Of a stretch of DNA of 6,020 nucleotides, positions 1 to 5,060 are shown piece by piece. The number at the start of each line of letters is the position of its first letter. Within the stretch, counting starts at the first letter, position 1. A model generated the notes under the pieces. That model made no database searches. It was not told the origin of the DNA and saw only the letters and a program-made list of their open reading frames with translations. The DNA is from Propionibacteriaceae bacterium (GTDB lineage: Bacteria; Actinomycetota; Actinomycetes; Propionibacteriales; Propionibacteriaceae), in assembly GCA_031268065.1 (NCBI GenBank), contig JAIRXX010000193.1:1-6020 (forward strand), given 5' to 3'. The position numbers were made by a program, and so were the translations under genes.

Positions 1-860
1 CCGGATATGCGCGTACGGCGGAGATTCAAGAATTGCTGAACCGGGGTTGGCTGTCGGCGCTGGAATTGACTCCGGCCAGGGCCAGAGCCATCGCCCCACG
101 GGTGGTCAGCGTCGCCAGCCACCTGGACGAGCGGCCCACCCGGGTGCCGAGAGCCGTTTTCGAGTTGATCCGCTCGGCATTGCCCCTCGGCCCGGTGCTG
201 GTGCAGGTTCTCAGCGAGGCCAGGCGTGCCGCCGCTGAGCTGGGCAAAGCTTTCCCTGGAGCGGCGGTCGCCTTCAGTTCCGCCGATCACCGGTTGGACA
301 AGGTTTCGGCGGCTTCGCAACTCGTGCTGGCCACTCCGGGCGCGGAACCGCCTGCGGAGCACGGCTATGCGGCGGCGGTGCTCCTCGATGTGGACGCGAT
401 GCTGCGCCGAGGTGATTTGCGCGTGGGTGAAGAGTCGCTGCGGCGCTGGCTGGCTGCTGCTGCCCTAGTGCGTCCCGGCGCGGAGCAGGGGTCGGTGCTG
501 GTGGTCGGGAGCACGGCGGAACGCGCGGTCCAGACGTTGTTGAAGCTGGACGTAGCCGGATTCGCCCAGCGCGAAATCTCAGACCGGGCCGAGGCCGATC
601 TGCCCCCAGCGGTGAAAATGGTCGTCATCGAAGGCAGCTATCAAGCCCTATCCGCCGTCGTGGAGGAAATAGCGCTGCCCAAGGCTGCAAGCAAGCTCGG
701 CCCGTTGCCCACCGAGCAGCCCGACCGCTACCGGCTCACCCTACGCTGCCCGCTGGCATCCGGGACCGAAATGGTGTCTGCGGTGCGCGTCCTATCCTCG
801 GTCCGCGCCGCCCGCAAAGCCGAGCCGATCCGCGTCATAGTAGATCCGCACGTCGTTTAG
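1..860 (+). CDS. priA: Primosomal protein N' (PriA), C-terminal part, actinobacterial type, zinc module missing
   Basis: This is the 3' part of a gene that begins before the window. The frame is open from base 3, so a TTG at 33 need not be a start. PriA recognises stalled forks and loads the replisome during replication restart. Visible blocks match the actinobacterial family as I recall it: GYARTAEIQELLNRGW at the left edge, GPVLVQV near 190-209, AELGKAFPG near 235-262, ATPGAEP, a degenerate LLDVDAMLRRGDLR block, LPPAVKM, and the closing RAARKAEPIRVIVDP. As in other actinobacterial PriA proteins, the helicase motif V/VI region is decayed (AAAALVRPG in place of the usual AGRAGR), so ATP-driven unwinding is doubtful. 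The oddity is that GPVLVQV runs almost directly into ARRAAAELGKAFPG. The RRGY motif and the cysteine-rich zinc segment that normally lie between them are absent. The frame is intact, so it is not an obvious pseudogene. The family call is firm; function in this host is inference. Confidence 0.88.
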   Translation, partial: GYARTAEIQELLNRGWLSALELTPARARAIAPRVVSVASHLDERPTRVPRAVFELIRSALPLGPVLVQVLSEARRAAAELGKAFPGAAVAFSSADHRLDKVSAASQLVLATPGAEPPAEHGYAAAVLLDVDAMLRRGDLRVGEESLRRWLAAAALVRPGAEQGSVLVVGSTAERAVQTLLKLDVAGFAQREISDRAEADLPPAVKMVVIEGSYQALSAVVEEIALPKAASKLGPLPTEQPDRYRLTLRCPLASGTEMVSAVRVLSSVRAARKAEPIRVIVDPHVV

Positions 861-870
861 CGATCATGCC

Positions 871-999
871 TTAGCGCCACACTTTGCCCACGTATTTCGG
901 CAACCCGCCCTGCGGAAACCGGACATAGCGCGTACGCCGCGCCCGACACATCAATCCGCGCAACGGATGCTCCACACCGCCATTCACGAAAACACCCAC
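871..999 (-). CDS. Possible small basic protein, 42 residues, unrecognised
   Basis: On the minus strand a GTG at 999-997 opens a frame of 42 codons ending at TAA (873-871). A purine-rich GGAAGGGG lies 5 nt before the GTG, which is good ribosome-site spacing. A TTG at 1020 would give 49 residues, and the frame is closed by TGA at 1047-1045. The peptide is basic, with eight arginines and two lysines, one cysteine, and a tail reading GGLPKYVGKVWR. About 70% of third codon positions are G or C, similar to neighbouring genes. I recognise no family. It lies antisense in the gap between priA and the lipoprotein gene. It could be a real small gene, a fragment of a decayed or dispersed element, or chance. 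A longer minus-strand frame (1117-857) overlaps it, so the frame assignment is itself uncertain. Confidence 0.22.
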   Translation of the reverse strand: MGVFVNGGVEHPLRGLMCRARRTRYVRFPQGGLPKYVGKVWR

Positions 1000-1072
1000 C
1001 TGTTCCCCTTCCCAAACCAACCGGTGCTGTGACGTCCGCCAAACTCAAGCTCTTGCCCATCAGGGAGGGGGG

Positions 1073-1078
1073 TACAGT
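1073..1078 (+). promoter_or_regulatory. Possible -10 box of the lipoprotein gene
   Basis: TACAGT followed by AAAA fits the actinobacterial TANNNT -10 pattern. A start near 1085 would give a leader of about 50 nt before the ATG at 1135. The -35 region is poor: TTGCCC at 1053-1058 is only 14 nt upstream, shorter than the usual 16-18. It is a weak call that rests on the -10 alone. Confidence 0.25.
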
Positions 1079-1134
1079 AAAACCTAGGCGTTGTGCGTCA
1101 GCGAGGATGCAAGACAACAGGGGGAGCGGCAGTT

Positions 1135-1566
1135 ATGAAGATGGAATCCAAGAATTCCCAGCTGGGTAGGTTGGCGAGTTGCATCGCGGTGGTGCTGCTC
1201 TTGGCTGTCGGCGGGTGTGGCGGCGCTCCGGTCGCCGCAGTCCCCTCCGCGCCGCCCACAGGCGTTCTGGTGGATGTTGAAGGCCTGACTCAGCAGGAGT
1301 TGCTTGAGTTGCAGGAGCGTGTTGGCGGGGGTTGGACTCAGCTTGAGTTACAGGTTCTCGATGCGTTCAAGGGCGAGGGCGGCTCCCGCCCCTTGGGTGC
1401 GCGTTATGAGTCAGACGCGGGAAGATTGGTCCTCACCGTATGGTCGCTCGGCGAGGAAATGTCCGTAGAGCAGTTGGAGGACTACCGAGTCCGGGCGGAG
1501 GAAGTCACTGGCGGCATCCCCGTCGTCATTGAAGTGAATGACGGCGAACCGGTACACGAAGTTTGA
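1135..1566 (+). CDS. Small putative lipoprotein of unknown function
   Basis: This encodes 143 residues. The ATG at 1135 is preferred because GGGGGAG (1120-1126) lies 8 nt upstream. A GTG at 1093 would extend the frame, but it lacks a ribosome site and places extra sequence before the signal peptide. The N-terminus has a short charged stretch (Lys2, Lys6, Arg12), a hydrophobic core at about residues 14-25, then VGGC with Cys28 as the likely lipidated residue. The mature protein would therefore be anchored to the outer face of the cytoplasmic membrane. A short Ala/Pro linker follows (about residues 29-45). The remaining roughly 95 residues form an acidic domain with helix-like segments rich in Gln, Glu and Leu and a C-terminal strand-like stretch (IPVVIEVNDG). 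I recognise no family. It has no helical membrane segment beyond the signal. It lies 39 bp before fmt, which appears to have its own promoter. The lipoprotein call is well supported; its role is unknown. Confidence 0.78.
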   Translation: MKMESKNSQLGRLASCIAVVLLLAVGGCGGAPVAAVPSAPPTGVLVDVEGLTQQELLELQERVGGGWTQLELQVLDAFKGEGGSRPLGARYESDAGRLVLTVWSLGEEMSVEQLEDYRVRAEEVTGGIPVVIEVNDGEPVHEV

Positions 1567-1592
1567 AAGAGATCGGCACCGTCTGCGGCGGG

Positions 1593-1598
1593 TAGGCT
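1593..1598 (+). promoter_or_regulatory. -10 box of fmt, leaderless arrangement
   Basis: TAGGCT ends exactly 7 nt before the fmt ATG at 1606. In actinobacteria a TANNNT box at this distance places the transcription start on the first base of the start codon, giving a leaderless mRNA. No good purine-rich ribosome site with proper spacing is present, which agrees. I see no convincing -35 at 16-18 nt. The same box and spacing occur before rpe. Confidence 0.55.
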
Positions 1599-1605
1599 GG
1601 GGTCC

Positions 1606-2583
1606 ATGCGTCTGATCTTCGCCGGAACCCCACAGGTGGCCGCTGACACTTTGGAGCGACTGCTGCGGGACGGTGGACATGTGGTGGCCGGGGTGCTGAC
1701 CAGGCCTGACGCTCCGGTGGGGAGGCATCGGACGCCACAGCTCAGCCCGGTCGCGGCGTTGGCCGAGGCCAACGGGCTGCCGCTGCTCAAATCGGCAACG
1801 GCCAAGTCGCCAGAGGTGGAACGGTGGGTACGCGGGATAGGGGCGGACATCGCCGCCGTCGTCGCCTATGGCGGGCTAATACCGGAACCGCTGCTCGGTG
1901 CTCTGGAGCATGGCTGGGTCAATGTGCATTATTCGCTGCTGCCCCGCTGGCGGGGGGCGGCGCCGGTGCAGCACGCGGTGATGGCCGGAGACCAGACCAC
2001 CGGGGTGAGCGTCTTTGAATTGGTGGCGGAGCTTGACGCCGGGCCGGTCTACCAGCGGGTCGAGGTGCCGGTTGGCCAGCTGAGCGCTGGGGAGCTATTG
2101 GCGGCGCTGGTTCCCATCGGGGCGCGGGCGCTGCTGGAGACGCTTGACGGCATCGCCGCAGGGACGGCGGTCCCGACCCCGCAGACTGACGCCGGGGTCA
2201 GCCTCGCGCCGAAGCTGACCCCGGCGTCGGCCCGGATCGACTGGTCTCGGCCCGCAGTCGAGATTGAGCGGCAGATCAGAGGTTGCAATCCGGCGCCGAT
2301 GGCTTGGACCCTGGTCAACGGCGAGCGGTTCCGGGTGCTGGCTGCGGCGGTGGCAGGCGGATACTCCCAGCTTGGGGCCGCTGGCGAAGACGGATTCCCG
2401 GGCGAGGACGCCGGTCAGGGCTTGGCACCCGCTGCGGCGTTCATCGGCGCTGGCCAAGTGCTGGTGGGGACCGGGGCTGGCCGGTTATCGCTGAAGGTGG
2501 TGCAGCCAGCGGGGAAGAGGCCGATGCCCGCCGCCGACTGGGCGCGTGGCCTGCGGGAGCCTCCGGTGATAGACAATGGTTAG
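1606..2583 (+). CDS. fmt: Methionyl-tRNA formyltransferase
   Basis: This 325-residue cytoplasmic enzyme transfers a formyl group from 10-formyltetrahydrofolate to Met-tRNA(fMet), producing the initiator for bacterial translation. The length is close to the family norm (about 310-315), with a modest extra stretch near residues 255-285. The N-terminal Rossmann-type domain begins MRLIFAGTP and holds the formyltransferase signature NVHYSLLPRWRGAAP. Catalytic residues Asn106, His108 and Asp144 (in ELDAGPVYQ) are all in place. The tRNA-contact loop (TRPDAPVGRHRTP, about residues 32-44) follows the expected pattern. The C-terminal OB-like domain runs from about residue 205 and ends with VQPAGKRPMPAADWARG, a typical family ending. 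The ATG at 1606 puts the conserved N-terminus at residue 1. The def gene, often found just upstream, is not here; a lipoprotein gene is. rsmB follows after 53 bp on the same strand, so the two may be co-transcribed. Confidence 0.96.
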   Translation: MRLIFAGTPQVAADTLERLLRDGGHVVAGVLTRPDAPVGRHRTPQLSPVAALAEANGLPLLKSATAKSPEVERWVRGIGADIAAVVAYGGLIPEPLLGALEHGWVNVHYSLLPRWRGAAPVQHAVMAGDQTTGVSVFELVAELDAGPVYQRVEVPVGQLSAGELLAALVPIGARALLETLDGIAAGTAVPTPQTDAGVSLAPKLTPASARIDWSRPAVEIERQIRGCNPAPMAWTLVNGERFRVLAAAVAGGYSQLGAAGEDGFPGEDAGQGLAPAAAFIGAGQVLVGTGAGRLSLKVVQPAGKRPMPAADWARGLREPPVIDNG

Positions 2584-2625
2584 CGGTCGCAGGCCCGCCG
2601 GTTTGTGTTTTCCGGCCAAGGCTCT

Positions 2626-2630
2626 GGGGA
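2626..2630 (+). promoter_or_regulatory. Ribosome binding site that fixes the rsmB start
   Basis: GGGGA lies 6 nt before the ATG at 2637. It supports that ATG over the upstream in-frame codons, which fall inside fmt. It also contrasts with fmt, rpe and the PAC2 gene, which lack such a site and appear leaderless. This fits translation of rsmB from a shared fmt transcript. Confidence 0.6.
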
Positions 2631-2636
2631 CAGCCG

Positions 2637-4064
2637 ATGGCTAACACTGGTGGAGCTTCCCCACCGCGTCGCGGTTCTTCGCGGAGAGGCCGGAGGGCTG
2701 GACAGCCCTACCCATCCGGTGGGCGTGCATCAGGGAGGCAGACTGGCCCGCAGGCCGACCCGGTTCGCACCTTGGCCTTCCAGGTGCTCTGCGCCGTCAG
2801 CCATGATGGGGCCTATGCCAATCTGGAATTGGCCAGGCAGCTCGGCAAAGCCGGATTCTCCGAGCGCGATGCGGCGTTCGCCACCGAATTGGTCGCGGGC
2901 ACCTGCCGTTTTCAGGGCAGTTACGACCTGGTGATCGAGAGGGCATCCGGGCGGGCGTTGAACAAATTCCAGCCAGCGGTGATCGACCTGCTGCGGATGA
3001 CCAGCCACGAATTGCTCAGCATGCGGATTCCCGCCCATGCCGCCATCGACACCAGCGTAGAGATCGCGGCGGCGCGGATCGGCAGACGGGTCACCGGCCT
3101 GGTGAACGCGGTCTCCAGGCGGATCAGCGAGCGCGATTTTGAGCAATGGCTGGACCTTCTGGCCGAGGGGATGGACGAGCTGGGCCAGCTGGCGCTGCGC
3201 TCGCACCATCCGCGCTGGATCGTGCAGGCTTTCGCTGAACGTTTGCCCGAACCGGAGTTGGCACTCGCGCTGGCCGCCGACAACTCCCCGCCAGCGGTGC
3301 AGCTCGCCGTCAGGCCTGGGCTGCTGGACGTGCGGGATTTGCCGGAGGTTGAACCGGCCCGCTACTCGCCGTACGGGGCCTACGCCCACCGTCCCCCGGC
3401 GTCCTACGCGGCGGTCCGGGCGGGGCTGGCCGGGGTGCAGGACGAGGGTTCGCAGCTGATGGCGTTGGCGCTGGCCAATGCAGACGCGCCCGCTGGGCCG
3501 TGGCTGGACATGTGCGCCGGTCCGGGCGGCAAGGCCGCGCTGCTGCGCGGATTGGCGGGCGGCAATGCTGAGACATTGCTCGCCAGCGAATTGCGGCCGC
3601 ACCGCGCGGAATTGGTGAGGCAGAATCTCGCCGCCTACTCCGACGCGGGGCACGGCGTCATCGTCGCGGACGGCACCCGCCCACCTTGGCGGGAGGCGTC
3701 GTTCGCCAAGGTGCTGCTGGACGCGCCCTGCACCGGATTGGGGGCATTGCGCCGCCGCCCCGAGTCCAGATGGCGGCGCGGCCCGGCGGCTTTGGCGGAA
3801 TTGGCGCCGTTGCAGCAGCGGTTGCTCGCCGCAGCCGTCGCCTCCACGATGCCTTCCGGGGTGATCGCCTACGTCACCTGCTCCCCGCACCTGCGCGAAA
3901 CTTGGGAGGCTGTCGAAAGCCTTGGCCCGGACGCGGTGGAGATTCTGTCCGCCGCCGAGTACCTGCCGAATGTGCCGGATGCGGCTGACGGCGGCTTCGT
4001 GCAGCTCTGGCCACACCGGCACAATACCGACGCCATGTTCCTGGCGCTGCTCAGACGCCGGTAG
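2637..4064 (+). CDS. rsmB: 16S rRNA m5C967 methyltransferase (RsmB/Fmu/Sun)
   Basis: This 475-residue protein uses S-adenosylmethionine to methylate C5 of one cytosine of 16S rRNA (C967 in E. coli numbering). Residues 1-40 are a low-complexity Arg/Gly/Ser/Pro tail, common in actinobacterial copies and possibly RNA-binding. A NusB-like helical domain begins at about residue 41 (DPVRTLAFQVL) and includes ERDAAFATELVAGTCR and NAVSRRI. The catalytic domain has SAM motif I, WLDMCAGPGGK (residues 289-299). It also has motif IV, LLDAPCTGLG, with Cys365, and motif VI, YVTCSPH, with Cys415. By family knowledge the motif VI cysteine is the nucleophile and the motif IV cysteine assists enzyme release; both are present. 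The frame stays open upstream to 2283, but that part overlaps fmt in another frame and shows no family similarity. It lies 53 bp after fmt and is followed by a tandem repeat. The enzyme call is firm; the exact target base is by homology. Confidence 0.95.
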   Translation: MANTGGASPPRRGSSRRGRRAGQPYPSGGRASGRQTGPQADPVRTLAFQVLCAVSHDGAYANLELARQLGKAGFSERDAAFATELVAGTCRFQGSYDLVIERASGRALNKFQPAVIDLLRMTSHELLSMRIPAHAAIDTSVEIAAARIGRRVTGLVNAVSRRISERDFEQWLDLLAEGMDELGQLALRSHHPRWIVQAFAERLPEPELALALAADNSPPAVQLAVRPGLLDVRDLPEVEPARYSPYGAYAHRPPASYAAVRAGLAGVQDEGSQLMALALANADAPAGPWLDMCAGPGGKAALLRGLAGGNAETLLASELRPHRAELVRQNLAAYSDAGHGVIVADGTRPPWREASFAKVLLDAPCTGLGALRRRPESRWRRGPAALAELAPLQQRLLAAAVASTMPSGVIAYVTCSPHLRETWEAVESLGPDAVEILSAAEYLPNVPDAADGGFVQLWPHRHNTDAMFLALLRRR

Positions 4065-4071
4065 ACGCACG

Positions 4072-4119
4072 CCCCACAAAGTTCTCCGTTCGCTGCGCTC
4101 GCTGCGATACTTTGCGGGG
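4072..4119. other. Hairpin of repeat unit 1
   Basis: CCCCACAAAGT (4072-4082) pairs with ACTTTGCGGGG (4109-4119) with one A-C mismatch in 11 positions, around a 26-nt loop. No T-run follows on either side, so it is not a classic intrinsic terminator. Its position 8 bp after the rsmB stop still allows a role at the mRNA 3' end. Confidence 0.7.
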
Positions 4120-4130
4120 ACCCCGAGAGT

Positions 4131-4156
4131 AAAATTCGACTCGGTTGTCGAAGTTT
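4131..4156. other. Second hairpin, intact in repeat unit 1 only
   Basis: TTCGAC (4135-4140) and GTCGAA (4147-4152) form a perfect 6-bp stem with a 6-nt loop. It extends through one mismatch into AAA (4131-4133) and TTT (4154-4156). The matching segment of unit 2 has lost several pairs. Confidence 0.5.
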
Positions 4157-4171
4157 CCGACTCCTAGACAG

Positions 4172-4219
4172 CCCCACAAAGTTCTCCGTTCGCTGCGCTC
4201 ACTGCGATACTTTGTGGGG
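4172..4219. other. Perfect 11-bp hairpin of repeat unit 2
   Basis: CCCCACAAAGT (4172-4182) and ACTTTGTGGGG (4209-4219) are exact reverse complements, with a 26-nt loop identical to that of unit 1 except for one base. In unit 1 the same stem has one mismatch, so the C/T difference at 4115/4215 alters the pairing. Confidence 0.8.
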
Positions 4220-4263
4220 ACCCCGGGAGTAAAACTCGGCTCAGCTGTCAAAGTTTCAAACCC

Positions 4264-4290
4264 CTAGTGAAGCTAGTGAGGCTAGGCTTG
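4264..4290 (+). repeat. Three 9-bp CTAG direct repeats over the rpe promoter
   Basis: CTAGTGAAG (4264), CTAGTGAGG (4273) and CTAGGCTTG (4282) follow each other with an exact 9-bp period. The third contains the presumed -10 box of rpe, and the first overlaps the end of the 100-bp repeat. Such phased short repeats may be an operator or simply a slippage product. Confidence 0.5.
4283..4288 (+). promoter_or_regulatory. -10 box of rpe, leaderless arrangement
   Basis: TAGGCT ends exactly 7 nt before the GTG start at 4296, the same box and spacing as fmt. No ribosome site lies at the normal distance; GTGAGG at 4276-4281 is 14 nt away, too far. The -35 region (about 4260-4266) falls inside the end of the 100-bp repeat and is not well conserved. 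Confidence 0.55.
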
Positions 4291-4295
4291 TCCTC

Positions 4296-4949
4296 GTGGG
4301 AATAGCGATCACTCCGAGCATCTTGAACGCCGACCTGGCCGACCTGGCGGGGGAAATAGCCAGAATCCCCAGCGCCGACGCCGTTCACTTAGACGTCATG
4401 GACAACCACTTCGTGCCGAATATGACCTTCGGGTTGCCGGTGGTGGAGAGCCTGCGCCGACACAGCGGGATGCCGATGGACATCCATCTGATGATCACCG
4501 ATGCCGACCGCTGGGCACCCGCCTACGCCGAAGCCGGCTGCGAATCGGTGACCTTCCACGCGGAGGCGACCCAGGCGCCGATCCGGTTGGCGCGTGAATT
4601 GCGGGCTTTGGGCGCCAAGGCGGCTTTGGCGCTCAAACCGGCAACTTCCATCGAGCCATATGCCGACATGCTCAGCGAGGTCGATATGGTCTTGATCATG
4701 ACGGTGGAGCCGGGATTCGGCGGACAGCCTTTCCTCGATGTCTGCCTGCCGAAGATCAGGCGCACCCGCGAGTTGGCCAAGTCGGCTGGAGTGGAGATCG
4801 CCATCCAGGTAGACGGCGGGGTGTCGGCTGAGACGATTGAGCGAGCCGCGCTGGCTGGCGCTGACACTTTCGTCGCTGGCTCGGCGGTCTTCCGTTCCGA
4901 CGACCCAGACCAGGTGGTGCGCAAATTGCGGGCTATGGCGGGCGGCTAG
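4296..4949 (+). CDS. rpe: Ribulose-phosphate 3-epimerase
   Basis: This cytoplasmic TIM-barrel enzyme of 217 residues interconverts D-ribulose 5-phosphate and D-xylulose 5-phosphate in the non-oxidative pentose phosphate pathway. The length is typical (about 215-230). The start is the GTG at 4296, which places the conserved [12 protein letters not shown] at residues 6-17. The divalent-metal ligands expected for the family are all present: His31 and Asp33 (in [12 protein letters not shown]), His64 (in DIHLMI) and Asp173 (in VDGGVS). Asp33 and Asp173 are also the acid/base pair of catalysis. The flexible phosphate-side loop VEPGFGGQ is at 137-144, and AGSAVF near 194-199 completes the phosphate-binding site. 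A leaderless promoter is predicted just upstream. The gene is on the same strand as fmt and rsmB but separated from them by the 100-bp repeats, so it is probably transcribed independently. It converges with the PAC2 gene. Confidence 0.96.
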   Translation: MGIAITPSILNADLADLAGEIARIPSADAVHLDVMDNHFVPNMTFGLPVVESLRRHSGMPMDIHLMITDADRWAPAYAEAGCESVTFHAEATQAPIRLARELRALGAKAALALKPATSIEPYADMLSEVDMVLIMTVEPGFGGQPFLDVCLPKIRRTRELAKSAGVEIAIQVDGGVSAETIERAALAGADTFVAGSAVFRSDDPDQVVRKLRAMAGG

Positions 4950-5060
4950 CGTCACTTTTCAGGTGTTGGGTGCCAGCAGGGCGTCATTTTGAGTGCGCTA
5001 CGTTGCCAACAAGGCGTACCTTTGCGGGCGCTATGTTGCCAACAAGGCGTACCTAGCGGG
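4949..5060. repeat. Decaying array with a 33-bp period between convergent genes
   Basis: Units marked by GCGT start at 4949, 4981, 5014 and 5047, spaced 32, 33 and 33 bp. The clearest pair is 4995-5021 against 5028-5054, identical at 26 of 27 bases and sharing the core GTTGCCAACAAGGCGTACCT. The block at 4969-5000 matches the next unit at about 24 of 32 bases. The block from 4949 shares only GCGTCACTTTT-like and GTG elements. GTTGCCAAC inside the core is a short palindrome. The array starts at the rpe stop codon and runs into the PAC2 stop codon (5055-5053), so it fills the whole gap. The pair at 4995-5054 is certain; the outer units are degenerate. Confidence 0.8.

Larger units (their letters stand above)
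4071..4270. repeat. Two tandem 100-bp repeat units between rsmB and rpe
   Basis: Unit 1 is 4071-4170 and unit 2 is 4171-4270, abutting with an exact 100-bp period. I count 13 mismatches and no gaps (87% identity). The first 30 bases are identical and the mismatches concentrate in the second half. Each unit opens with CCCCACAAAGT and has the inverted partner ACTTTGYGGGG 26 nt later. The loop contains a 9-bp internal near-repeat (TCGCTGCGC then TCGCTGCGA in unit 1). Each unit then has ACCCCGRGAGTAAAA and a CCTAG near its end. The units fill almost all of the 231-bp gap. No good coding frame is present. It may be a dispersed palindromic element, a transcription-end structure, or a local duplication of a regulatory site. 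The repeat is certain; the function is not known. Confidence 0.93.

Noticed and set aside
857..1117. 86-codon minus-strand frame in the priA-lipoprotein gap
   Set aside because: It has no ribosome site I can support and no recognisable motif. The overlapping 42-codon frame has the better start, and even that is doubtful.
2597..2616. Terminator between fmt and rsmB
   Set aside because: GCCGG and CCGGC can pair around a 10-nt T-rich loop, but the stem is only 5 bp and no T-run follows. Co-transcription is more likely.
2283..2636. N-terminal extension of rsmB into fmt
   Set aside because: The extension overlaps fmt in another frame and has no family similarity. The ATG at 2637 has a good ribosome site and gives a normal-length RsmB.
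2730..4079. Long minus-strand frame of 449 codons opposite rsmB
   Set aside because: It is the antisense shadow of rsmB. High-GC codon use keeps the opposite frame open, and the product shows no recognisable family blocks.
4051..4251. Minus-strand frame through the 100-bp repeats, with arginine/serine-rich repeated peptides
   Set aside because: The peptide repeats come from the DNA repeat and the hairpin loop. The frame has no ribosome site and breaks the family pattern of any known gene.
4949..5060. CRISPR array
   Set aside because: The units abut with no unique spacers, degrade steadily, and lack cas genes.
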